From the NCBI GenBank assembly GCA_013076295.1, contig RQOL01000855.1:2356001-2420000 (forward strand): DNA of 64,000 bases, read 5' to 3'. This DNA comes from Sanderia malayensis (Eukaryota; Cnidaria; Scyphozoa; Semaeostomeae; Pelagiidae). Numbering within the stretch: the stretch's first letter is position 1; every line of letters starts with the position of its first letter. Position numbers and translations under genes: made by a program. Shown piece after piece: positions 1 through 11,700 of this stretch. The notes beneath the pieces were generated by a model that did no database searches, was not told the DNA's origin, and saw nothing but the letters and a program-made list of their open reading frames with translations.

Positions 1-55
1 AACACAATACAACACAACACAGTACAATATAACACAACACTTTATAATACAACAC
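1..55. repeat. ACACA-type pentanucleotide microsatellite
   Basis: The first 55 bases are an imperfect run of AACAC/ATACA pentamers at the window edge, inside an SPT5 intron just downstream of the last visible exon. A simple repeat with no coding sense. Confidence 0.8.
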
Positions 56-113
56 AGAATCAGATACACAGAGAAGGTCGTTGGTTGTGTATTAGAAGCA
101 ATGCACATAATAC

Positions 114-3100
114 CTCGTGCATTGTTAAATCAGAAAAAAGGACTGCAGCATTTTCAGTCACTCTTATTATCAATCCAGTGTCGCTTTCATATCTTCCTGC
201 AATAACTTTCACGTGATCACCAACTTTGAAATGCTTGCTCAACTCATGGGCTGGAAACTCCAAAGGATCCTGGAAAATTTACAATGATATATGAGCAGGA
301 TACGACAATTTTCAAAAGTGGTATGTTTCTTCAATTAAAAGATAGGGCCTGAAGCTAGACGCAGTGGTTTCTAATAGACTTGTTGCACGAGTCTCGATTG
401 CGTGCCAACTTCTTGGCGGAGCAGATCATAGTTTTGACTGCAAGAAAATAAGTCCTTGTTCGGAGTTGTCCAACGGACGTGCCACAGCGACGCAATGCAG
501 TAAGTCTAGGTGTCTAACGCAACATTTAAACGCTACCATAAATGCCCCACAAACAATAAATCAACATGCAATTAAATATTAGATTTCCTCCCACCTTTAG
601 ATCTTCGTGTTTTGGCATTATTGTGATGGTATTTCCATCTATGTTCAAAATTTTCCCTTGCAAGTGAATCAGTTCCCCTTCGATTACTTCGACAGTATCT
701 CCAGGAGCAAAACTATGAGAAGCTTCCTCTTGCTCCTTCTTTTTACCAGTTACTATAACGAGTCAAGAATTAACAACAACAACAACATCAGCAACGGAAG
801 CAACAACAACAAATTACCCAGCTCAGGTGCTCACCCCTGCAATGCCAATCTATCTTATTGCTAAACAACCTGGTATTTGGGTTTTACAGGGGGGTTACGT
901 ATGAATAAAAAAGGATACGCTCAAGCTCAGCGTCATCGATTGAAGTCTCGAACTTTTCAAGCTCACTCAGAGTTGGCTTCACACCTTCAATCAACTAAAA
1001 CGAAAAAAAAGCCAAAATGAAATAGCTTATTCGTTGTCATCCAGACCAGCAGAGAAGATGAAGCCAAACTGGATGGAAATATTCAGTGGTATATTTCTTA
1101 CAACACCAGACATTGCCATGTTTTTGTAAAGAAAACCATTGCGGTATCTATTTGATTCAAAAATGAAAAAGTCTCCATCTTGAGTAATCTCTCCTCCAAT
1201 TTCCCTGCAACAAAAGTAGGATGCATCAAGTAACAATAATACTCCATAATCACGCATTAAGATTGAAAATAGAACGCGGATTGCATACCGTATTGAATCG
1301 GGATCAAACAGCTTCTGCGCTGGTCTCCTTCTTCGCTTTCTCTTCTCTCCTTGATCCTATAAACAAGGAATAGAAGGCCTTAGATGCAGACTTTTGCTTT
1401 GATTACCATGGAAAACAAATAAAGGACTTGAATCTCCTTAATCTGTTATATTTAAAATAATTAAAGTAGTTGCTTACATTTACTGATCTCATTGCTCCAC
1501 GCATTTGGTTGTAATCAATCCTTGGCAGCATTTTTAATGTCAGCTAGAGAAGGAAGCAACACCCATATTAAAGCATAGCATAATCTCATAGACAGACTCA
1601 GATAAGGAACTTTCATATGCTTTTTGTGCCCAATAGAAATTCATGCAAGATATTTAAAGTGATGATACCTGATTCCTTGCAGTATTCACAAAATCGACCT
1701 GAAAACGAAACAAGGAATAGATTAGCTTTGACATTCATCCTTGAAAACGAAAAACCCACATTAAAAAGCAAAAAAATGTTTGCCGAACCTGAGCAATATC
1801 GTCCTTGTATATCCCTCTCTTGCATCGAACCCATGCTTTCGCCTTGACTTGAACAACGTCTTTGATAACCCTGAGGACGTCCGCCATTTCATTGATTGGA
1901 ACCATCTGCTGTTTCCAAATGCCCATCTTCAGGGCACCAAATCCCTCTATAGCCTAGCGGAATAACAGATAAATTAATCAAAAGACCTTGCTGCAAAGAT
2001 AAATGTAATGAAACTCTAGTTGAAAATAGATATTTATTGATATATCAGTAAATAAGAAGCAATAATGAAAGCAAAACTGAAAGAATATTGCGGTAAATAA
2101 GCAAAACAGTGAAATACATACGTTCTTTAGATGTGTTTGTTTATATGCTTCCACGTAGATGTATCCTTTCAACCCCTCTACAGCAATTGCAGACTTGATC
2201 TGTAATGCCTGTATACAAAATCTATACAATTAGCTTCTCCTGAACAGTAAAGCCTTGAGTAAGCAGGACGATTAGTAATCAATGTAGAGTTGAATTCATC
2301 GCATGTCTCTCACGTTTTCTGTGTTATCAAGCGCCAAAGCCTTTCGCATCAGCGCCACAACTGTCTGCTTCTCTTCGCCAATCTGAAAGCAAAAAGATAT
2401 CGGTTATCAGTTAGAGTTGTAGATAAATCTGCAATGGGTTACAACAGATTATCCATTGCAGCTTTTAGGTTTATATCATCGCAAGTAATGTTACAACGAG
2501 ACTTACGCGACAGCGAACCATCCACAAATTTGGATCCCTGAAAAAGGAAGGAAAATGAAAAATAGCTTGCAGGTCAGTGAAATGCCATGGACTTGCACAA
2601 AAATTAAAAAAATGTAAATTTGCAATTATATTAATAATAGTGGCAAAAATTAAATATGTAGCTTACTTGACACCAGGCAATAAACCTTGTTGCTCGATAT
2701 CTTCAGGCGTTTCATAGTTATCATCAGGATATCTAAGGTGAAATAAGATGTTTTATTCTCTCGCCTAATAAAAGTTGATAAAGCATAAATTTATAATAAA
2801 TCCAATAGGTGATGCAGATGAATAATCCTACTCTAATCACAAACCTCTCTGTGTCAGCATATTTTCTCTTGTAGTATTCAGCAATATCCTCAGCTGTCTC
2901 GTCCCTTAGAATTAGAAAAATAGACAAATATTATAGCACCTTATTTCAACATCCAGAACATAGTTTATGGAATAAACTTTGGTGTCAACTGAATTAAATA
3001 TACTAACATAATAAATGAAATTGTAGCCAACAGTTTAGGCAGAAAAAGTAGCACTTACTTCCAGAGATTATGAAGCCTTCGAGCACCCTATCGAAAGAAG

Positions 3101-4826
3101 ATGTTTAGACTATAACATATATGTAGAAGACTCATGTGTGCCAGCCATCTGCAGTCAAATCCCACATATGATTGACCTTACATTGTTAATTAAATTAAAT
3201 TAAGTTTTTCGAACTTGTTTTTAGCCACAATTTTATGCCAATTTTCTTTGCGTCTATGCTATCTTTGATAATTAAATGTGGAGCTAATAGCAAGGAAACA
3301 TTGAGGAATTTTTATACCATAACTTCATCACAATAAGAATACTTTAAGAACACTGGACCATAGGGTAGGGTCTTGGGTAGGATAAAACAATCATGTAAAA
3401 AATAACACTTGTTATCAAAGTTGTAAATGATTTGTACATACATGAACATCATCGTTTCCACCAAAGCTTGAATTATCATCAACTAATGGAAATGGAGCAA
3501 TCATCAATGAAACACAAAATGAATTATCTATCCATGAATTTGAACTTCAAAGATATTAAGACACAGCTTTGTAAGAAGTAAAACCTGATCTTTGGTCTGC
3601 TGTTACTGCAGTGCTCAAGAGAGGGGGCTTGGTGGGGCAGATGATCTGGGGGCCCATGGCCAAAAGGACCCATAAATAATAACTTAATTAAAAATAATAA
3701 TTAGTAACCAAATTTTAGCAGCCAAAATGGCCACTAGAGAAATCTTCATCTTAGGTTTATTCCCCCAAACCCCAAAAAATCCTCTTTCTGCTATGAAATT
3801 CATCTTTTATCCTGACCCAGGGCCCATTAATCCTCTCCGCAGCCCTGTGCAATTGGTAATATTAACTTGTTAATATGAACAAATGTGTCTAGTTCCATGG
3901 CTAAATAAATCAAATGGTAGATAAATAATTAAATGCAACATACTGTGGGTATCAACATATCCTTCCTCTGCATCATTTATCTCATCTTCATAATCATCAT
4001 CAACATCTAAGGAAAAATAAAAAGTCTTAGATTGATGCTAAAATGTTAGAAAACAACCCAGTAACATGATTCATTACATTTACTCTTTGAATTCTCTTTG
4101 AAACCCTCTCTTTAAAGTGCCTGAAAATAATACGCACCTGGGGGGTTTAAAAGAGAATTTACAGTATCTACAATAGCTACATGCCTGCTTCATCGATGAT
4201 AAATCCTCCATGACTTGGTTTTTTCTTCTTTTTATTCTTACCACCATCTTCTTCCTCCTCATCATAATAATCGTCATATTCTTCATCACCGATTTCATCC
4301 GCAGAGTCTTCTTCTCCAAGATCTTCTCCCTTGGTGGCAGATTGCATCATTTTAAAATACATTGCATTGATTTAATACATAAAGATAAAATTGCTAACAC
4401 GTCGAAATACGATTGGCATTGATTCACATAAAGCACCATTCACAAATACGTCACTCTTCACTGTTCAAATACAAAGGCTATTGTTTTCCCTGTGGGTAAA
4501 CCAAGTGCTTGAAACAATTTCAGAATATATAATTAATATTTCCACACTTTATTGAATCTTTATATCAATATACCGACCATATTAATCCAGCTTCGTCTAG
4601 TTATGGTTGATAAAATAAAACACAGATTTCTCAGACTTGGGCAGGGCCTGCCGATTTCGCATTAGCTTATTTAGGCCTAGGCTAGGCCTAATTTCGCAAA
4701 CAAAAGGCACTTAAAAGCGGCTTTTACGTCCAGGCAGACAAAAATAAAATACGGATAAATAAGACTCACCTCTGGCTCTTCTTCATCCTTACCATCATCA
4801 GAAAATATATCGTCGGTGTCAGACAT
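114..4826 (-). CDS. SUPT5H: Transcription elongation factor SPT5 (5' part, 18 exons)
   Basis: SPT5 pairs with SPT4 to form DSIF, which controls RNA polymerase II pausing and elongation in the nucleus. I read 18 exons: 4770-4826, 4185-4329, 3944-4006, 3442-3482, 3059-3087, 2845-2904, 2667-2732, 2507-2537, 2314-2382, 2122-2208, 1789-1953, 1669-1698, 1478-1543, 1289-1356, 1102-1204, 919-994, 595-752 and 114-269. The start is [12 protein letters not shown]. An acidic N-terminus is followed by [10 protein letters not shown], the NGN domain ([26 protein letters not shown]) and the first KOW region ([12 protein letters not shown]), then later KOW segments ([29 protein letters not shown]). These follow animal SPT5 closely. 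The C-terminal half, including the phosphorylated repeats, lies beyond position 1. Two introns are unusual: a GC donor after exon 2 and a U12-type donor after exon 16. SF3A1 lies upstream on the same strand. Confidence 0.95.
360..515. repeat. Degenerate inverted-repeat element in an SPT5 intron
   Basis: The right end, GACGCAATGCAGTAAGTCTA near 493-512, resembles ends near 10525-10545 and 23909-23935. A diverged inverse-oriented partner lies near 380-410 (AGACTTGTTGC...GATTGCGT). I read this as an old copy of a small transposon family. The match is visual and the left end is poorly defined. Confidence 0.3.
753..918 (-). other. U12-type (minor spliceosome) intron in SPT5
   Basis: On the minus strand the intron begins GTATCCTTTTTTATTC, an exact match to the U12 donor consensus RTATCCTTT. 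It ends with a branch-like ATTCTTGAC about 11 bases before the TTATAG acceptor. Using this donor (phase 1) is what keeps the SPT5 frame, joining ...DDAELE to TGKKKEQEE. The other obvious donor, near 898, breaks the frame. U12 splicing itself is inferred from consensus. Confidence 0.7.
3500..3943. other. SPT5 intron with a G-rich segment; nothing identified
   Basis: The intron between the exons ending 3944 and starting 3482 contains a G/C-rich patch at about 3610-3660 and another near 3815-3850. No coding signal, known repeat end or RNA gene is visible. Confidence 0.5.
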
Positions 4827-5702
4827 TATTCGTGATTTCTTTAAACACAAATAACTTGAAAAAGCATGCTATGTTTTCCAAGAACAGGCAAGAAACTTCA
4901 TGTAAAGACCCTGAAGTTTTATAGTTCCACATGGCATTACAGACCGTTCCAAAACGTGGCACAAAAATAAAACAAAATGTAGTTTGGCGTTAGTGAAAGT
5001 GGTAGAAACTATGTTAAATAACGAAATTTAACGGATGATACATAAGGTAGCCATGGGTTTGGTGTAATACACTTGTTGCAGCAAGCAATCTTAAGCCGCT
5101 AATTTCGAACCATCGACGGCCAAAAGTTGTCTCCAAATGGCCAGGCCAGAGAACCCTGTTCAGAACGTTTCGACTATTTGCATGCGTTAATAACGCAAAC
5201 GATTGGTCTAATATCACTTTTAGACCAGAAATATGCTCCAGTTGTTGTTAATCAGCGCAAAAAATTAAATAATTGATAACGACAAAAATAACAGAAGTTA
5301 AAACAGGAGAAACAGAATTGGGACGAACAGATAGAGCATACAGTTAACACATCAAAAGAATACCATTGCAATCTTGATCGGGGGCATCACAAGATAAATA
5401 CGCATGCAATACATGTTATTCCACTGAATACCTTTTAAAACAAATTTTAAATTAGTTACAATACCAGTCTACCAGCTATGACATCCCTCCCACTAAGTAA
5501 TTAATCACAAAGCCTACACCAACTAGTACCAATGAAAGAGTAAAAAGCTCGTAAAATAGCTGCAAAGAGAGGAGATGATTCAATGCTGTGTATACTATGC
5601 AAGAAAGAGCTCCATGGTTAAGCGATAGCTGTACATCTCTCGTTAATAGCCAGTTTATAGTCTTCGGCTAGAGCAAGTTTCTTCACGTGTATTGATAACA
5701 AT
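4827..5702. other. Intergenic: SPT5 promoter region and SF3A1 3' flank
   Basis: These 876 bases lie between the SPT5 start and the SF3A1 stop. They must hold the SPT5 promoter and 5'UTR and the SF3A1 3'UTR. No convincing coding exon is seen. The only long frames (for example 5014-5217 minus) lack splice and compositional support. Confidence 0.6.
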
Positions 5703-8700
5703 CTATTTCTTTCTACCACCGCGCTCCTTAAGTTGCAGTGTAACAATCGTACTTGAAGTGAAGTTATAAAATGCCAAGGTATTCGAGTCTTTTGTGAACA
5801 AACTCTGAAGAAAAAGCAGATAAGACAGCATGAGAACCGCAGTAAAATTTACATCAAGTTCCAATTCGGAATAGTTTAACACTCCCTTCATTTGTATGAA
5901 ATTTCCAGATTAGATTTCAGGAACGAGTAATGCCGTAAAAGCTCTATTAAACCCCTTTCCCTACTAGCCATCCTTGCTTCTGATATAGTAAACAATGGTA
6001 GTGATTAACAACACCATAAAACCCCATTATTTTATAGTCATTTTACAGGAACATTTTTCTGAAGTTTATTCAAGAATTTCATTAAGCCCCTCTCTCTACT
6101 AAGCCCCCTCTCCAATAAACCCTCCTCTGGGACAGCAAAAGTCAAATCATTCCAATAGTTTTCTAATAATAGTAACAGTTCAACTCACCTCAATTTGCAA
6201 TTTCTGTTTTCCAGCTGGCATACCGGTGGTTTCATGCACCTTGGCTTTGATAACAGAGACCTAGAAAGAAAAACAAAAGCTACAGCATCGACCTGGTGCA
6301 TATTCAAAACAATAACAATCAAGAACGTCATGCTCAACACACAAACAGCAAATATGAAATTGTATTTTGGAGCTCAACTTATTCCCTCAGTAGAGATGCA
6401 GTATGTAACTTAGAGCCTAAAGGGTTCTAAATTAACAAGGCAAGGCAAAGACGACTGCTCTTGTAAAACTATAAACTAATAATTACAATAGAAGCAAGAA
6501 AGTGGACTAGTTCTCTGTTACTCGGAGTTTCATGCTTTTGCAATCATCAGACAAACTATAGATAGTCTGTCTGATGATTCCCTGTCTGTCTGATGATGAT
6601 TGCCGATAGTCTGTCTAATGACTGCGAAAGCATAAAACTCCGAGTAACAGAGAACTAAGTCTACTTTCTTGCTTCTATTCTATTATTGCTCTGTACTTCT
6701 GTACACCGAGCACTATGATGCCAGTGTAGACAGTAAGAATCTATAGATAAACTGATATTTAGCGATTCGGAGAAAAACTTTCGCTCAACCATTAAGCTCT
6801 ATTATTTGTATTTAGAACCCACAAGGTCAGGTCCCTATATTAGATGAACCAGAGAGAAGATATGTTGCAGACTAATACCTGATCAGTAAGTGGCAATGTG
6901 AACATAAGTGTTTGGCCATGACATCTCCATTCGGTTTTCTCTTTCATGTCCGGAATTTGCACCTTGAAACTGACCGGGCTCGGGTTGGTAGCGAGGAACT
7001 GTTGTTCATCCATCAGTTCATTGTCATCTGTCTTTGCTTTCTTTGCAACCGGTTCATCGTCCATTTGCATCTGTTCTTGCATCGGTGGTGGCATAGGCTG
7101 GTGTGCCAGATTTTGCATAAGGGGGGCAGGGGGTGGGGGCATGCCCGGGGGACCAGAGCCGGGTGCTAATCCTGAAACAAAACAATCCACAAAATTAACA
7201 TTAATATTAATAATAATATATATTAAAACAATATTAAACTATAACAGCTATAGCTGAGAAATTAGCTTCCACCACTCAACTTCTTAATTAATTAATTAAA
7301 TAAATATTATATTAAATGGGTACGATGGAATTTCTTTGTACAAGAGTATGTTAAACCAATGGGTAAAATATGAAGTACAATAAAAATCCGCATATAAGAG
7401 CCAATGGATTAAGAGCCTTCAGGGTGATTTTGCTGCTCAAAACAATAGACGAAACAATAGCCAATTGTTTTGGAACAATAGGCTGGAAAGAAAATTTAAA
7501 TGTTCTTATATGCGGGAGACCACATGTTTAGTTCCCTACATAGCGAATCTTGTCACATCAGGACTTTTATCCCTTACCAAGCAATCCCGGCTTCAGTGGT
7601 GGCATCGGGGGCTGCATCACAAGCCCAGGAGGGGGCACAGGGGGCATCATGTGAGCCCGCGGCATGCTCATAAGTTCTGGCGGCTGGTTGCCCTGCGAAG
7701 GCATCGGTGGCATCATCTGAGGTGGTTGCGCTGATGAACCTGCATCAGACTTTGCCATTGGTTCATTTGGTGGCATCAGAGGCATCAGTGGTCTCGGTGC
7801 TGAGGATGGGAATGCTGTGGGGGGCTTGGGAACAGCAGGGCCGATTTTATCATCCTCCTCTGACAATCTAAAAAAATAAATAGCGATTGAACATTAGCAT
7901 AATCAAGCAGGAACGATTGGGAAAGAGTTTTAACTTGCTTAGAGGGGGGAGTCTTAATTTGTCTAGGGAGGGAGAATCGTGTTCAGGGAAGAAGGGTCTT
8001 AACTTGCTTAGGGAAGAAGGGTCTTAACTTAAACTTGCTCAGGGAAGGAGGGTCTTAACTTGCTCAGGGAAGAGGAGTCTTAGCTTGCTCAGGGAAGAAG
8101 AATCTTAACTTCCTGAGGGAAGAAGAGTCTTAACTTGCTCAGGGAAAAAGAATCTTAACTTGCTCAGGGAAGGAGAGTCTTAACTTTTTTGAATAGAAAT
8201 GCAAAAATAGTGATTTTAGTATACGCATACATCAGCCCCTTTGCCTTGTGAATTGCCTCAATCTGTTCATCCAATGTAATATTAGCTTGTGCAAGTTTAG
8301 TTGCTCTTTCCATACTAGCTGTGTGGCCATCCCATACAACTTTATCACCCCTCTTATCATCTTCGCCAGCCTTCTTGCCAATCATTGTCTCCTCAGAGCC
8401 GACACCGAAAATATCAGGGCGATACTGTGCTAAGTCTTTCAACATACTACCAACGGAAACGCCTGGGAACAAACAAAAAACAGCCCCAGATTATATAAAG
8501 ACAGCTCAGATTGTAACAGAATTATTATCATTTATTTTCATTTTCATTAGAATTTCGTAGAATTTTTCATTTTGGTAGCCATCTTTGTTTACGAGTAATG
8601 TTTAATGACATCATCCCATTTTGGTGACTTCTTACATCAGACCATTTAGCCTTTATAAACTCAGTTGTTTGTAATGCTCAGGCAGTTGACTTTTGTTCAT

Positions 8701-11700
8701 AACTTCAGTTTTAATTTTAAGATCGGAGCCCGAGATCTTGCTTGTGAACGTGAATCCGACGTGAAAGGTCCCAGAGCAAGTTCCCATACTGAATTAAATA
8801 TTGAATGCTGCAGCTATAATTAAATAAAGCATAAAAAGAAATCTCCAACCTCCAGCAAACATTTCTTCCTGCTGTCGTTTTTCATCTGCAGCCCTCTGCT
8901 TCAGCTCTTTCCATTTCGGATCCAGCAAATTGATCTTCAAATGTTCAGCCATTGCCTCTGCAGGCACCTTTTCGCCCGTCAACGGCGAAATCAAGTATTT
9001 GTCAGACGGAGGAGCACTTGAAGGCGGAGGAGGCTTCGGGGCCTTCGGGTCGTAATCCCGCCGAATGTTGACGTTAGGACCTGGGACGGGTGGAGGTAGC
9101 GGAGGCTGGCGTGGTTCCATCGTTGGTGGATGTGGAGGCGCAACAGGACGGTCTTTGTGCAGCTAAATTGACGTAGGGAAGCAATATTATTCATTGTAAT
9201 ATCACAGAATCATTAACAGATAGCCACATGACAATTGATATGAAAAGAGGATGCCTTATAATACCAATACTAACAGAGAAAACCCTAAGCAACTCTTGAA
9301 GAGCTTCTTTATAGCAGAGCTTCTCTTGACACCCGTAACAACATACATACTGGCAAAGAAACATGGGGGGAATCGAGGCTAACAACACACCTTGTGTCTT
9401 TCGTCGATATTGGCCTCGTTCCGAATTTCATCATCATCTTCTTCTTCGACTTCCATCTCCATTTCTTCAGCATTGATTTCGCCAGTTTCCTTCGAAATTC
9501 AACAAAGCTCTAACATCAATACCTCACAGACAAAAAAACTCCACAGTAATGATGATCAGATTCAACAATAATAAAATATAACAGATATCAATTGTCAAAC
9601 ACACAAACACACACCTGCATGCGTTCGAATCTCTCCTGCGCAAGAATCCGCGCACCCAGTTGCTCGAGCGTCACAGGCGGTGGAAGATTTGCTGCGGAGG
9701 AGGCAGACACAAACCAATCATTATCATTTCTACGCTGATAAGCACTGATGGCTAACAAACAATGATGCAAGATAAACATTGGCTAATATTTGTAATTATA
9801 GAGAAAGACAAATACCGATTTCCTCTTCGCGAAAGTTGACAGTTTCAACGACAACAAAGTCATGCCAATCAACCGATGCAAAGGCGACTGAAATGAAAAA
9901 CAAACTTCAATAAGGATCTCCGAGAGTTATCAAACATTAAAATAATATATGATAATACGTGATAATACAGAACAACATATGATAATTATGATAATATATG
10001 ATGATATATGATAATATATGATAATTGAGTACCTCTTTCCCTTTCTTTTTCCTCTTCCTCTTTCCTTCGTTCTCTCTCTTGGTGTCTCTCCCAATCTACT
10101 CTGTACTGTACTCTATCTAAAACCTAGAAAAAATCAACTCCATGCGTTAAATGTACAGCTTGGCTATGAAAGGATTAAAGACAGCATATTTGCGTAATTT
10201 GATTTCGTTTCCACCAAGATAGGCTACAAAATGTTATGGATTGGGCATCTCAAGGTTCAATGAAAGATAGATTGAACTAACAAGAGATAAAGAAACAGCA
10301 GTAGGCTGGCTACACAGTCGTATTATAGCTCACAACAACAACAACAACCACTCGCTATGCTCGTCGAGCAATGGCTGCCATGGCCTCCTCCACAGCGGCG
10401 AAACCTGGGCATTGTGTAGCAAGGCTAGAAACGGCAGCCTTGCTACGCAAGACTCATTACATTGCGTCCCAGCGCCTCGCTCACAACTCGCTCAACACAA
10501 GCGAGCAAAACGAGTGCAGCACAGGGGCGCAATGTAGTGAGTCTAAGCAAACAACAAAGAGCAATTGAACTGAATTGACAATCAATTCAATTTTTATTAG
10601 TCATCATTGTTGCTTCAAAGTGAAAATAAAAGCACTCTCATTGAGTTTTGATGATCCTAAAAGAGCTTGAAAACCCAATTTTACCTTGAATGGTTGATCA
10701 ACATCCTCTTGAAGAGATTTGGTGATATCACTTGGAGGAAGAAGGACCTGCAATCAATTTAATAACACAATAAGAGTCTGGAAATAGGATTAATTTAATA
10801 CCATGCACCAAACTGTTACATTGTTTGAGTGGTCGACTAAAGGAATAACAAGGAATAATAATCAATGTAAAGACAAGAGTATTTACCTTTGTATATTGCT
10901 CTACAAGCTTAGTAAAGTATTGAAACAAACTGTGCTGTGGTCTCAGAAAATCAAATTGATAATTTCTCTATAAGAAGAAAGCAAAAAGTAATCAAATATG
11001 GAAGATTACAGATAAAAGTACAGACTAAACAAGATTACAACTATGTTGGTCACTGACCTCTCCTTTAACCTCCGAAGAAACTAATTATTGATAGTTCAAA
11101 GAATGAAAGCACAAAGAAATAAAATACCTGTTCACGATTGATAAGATTTGATAAGAACGATTTTCCATTCTTTGCCACAAACTGTGCCGTCAGCTTAACA
11201 ACATCCCTAAAGCAAGAAACAAGTGCCATGATATATGATATACTAGTTTATCCTCTCTCATTGTGCATTCTGCATAAAAGACATCACGCTCATTGAACAA
11301 CTCATGTGCAGTAGTAACAGAAGGACACTTACAAATCAATAGCAGAAATCGAAGGAGGGTCAGCGATGTATTCAAATGGTGGAGGTGCCTCTTTTGGCAC
11401 AATGTGTTCAATTACTTGTGGTAGAGCTTGCTTGGTTATCTAAAAATAAATGTCAAATAGGTTTATTGGTGAAATCAGATACCTGTCAAGACAACAGCAA
11501 TGAAACATGAAAATAAATGCAAAATACTCTTATAAACTGCATGCTTAAGTATCTTTTGAACTCAAAGACTGCTCAAATGCAAAATAGACTGCTTAAATGG
11601 TCACATATAGTCACATAAAGCAATAGTATCAAGTGGAAACAAGTGTCAAAACCTTTTGCTGAGCAGACGATGTTGTACCAGTGCTTTTTGGAACTGCCAG

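Noticed and set aside
360..440. tRNA-Leu-like A box (CGCAGTGG) with a loose B-box match
   Set aside because: The B box fits poorly, no cloverleaf can be drawn, and the sequence fits a degenerate transposon end better.
4080..4362. Acidic and basic overlapping minus frames near 4200
   Set aside because: One is the true SPT5 exon 2; the other frame through the same GAAGAAGA-rich DNA is a shadow.
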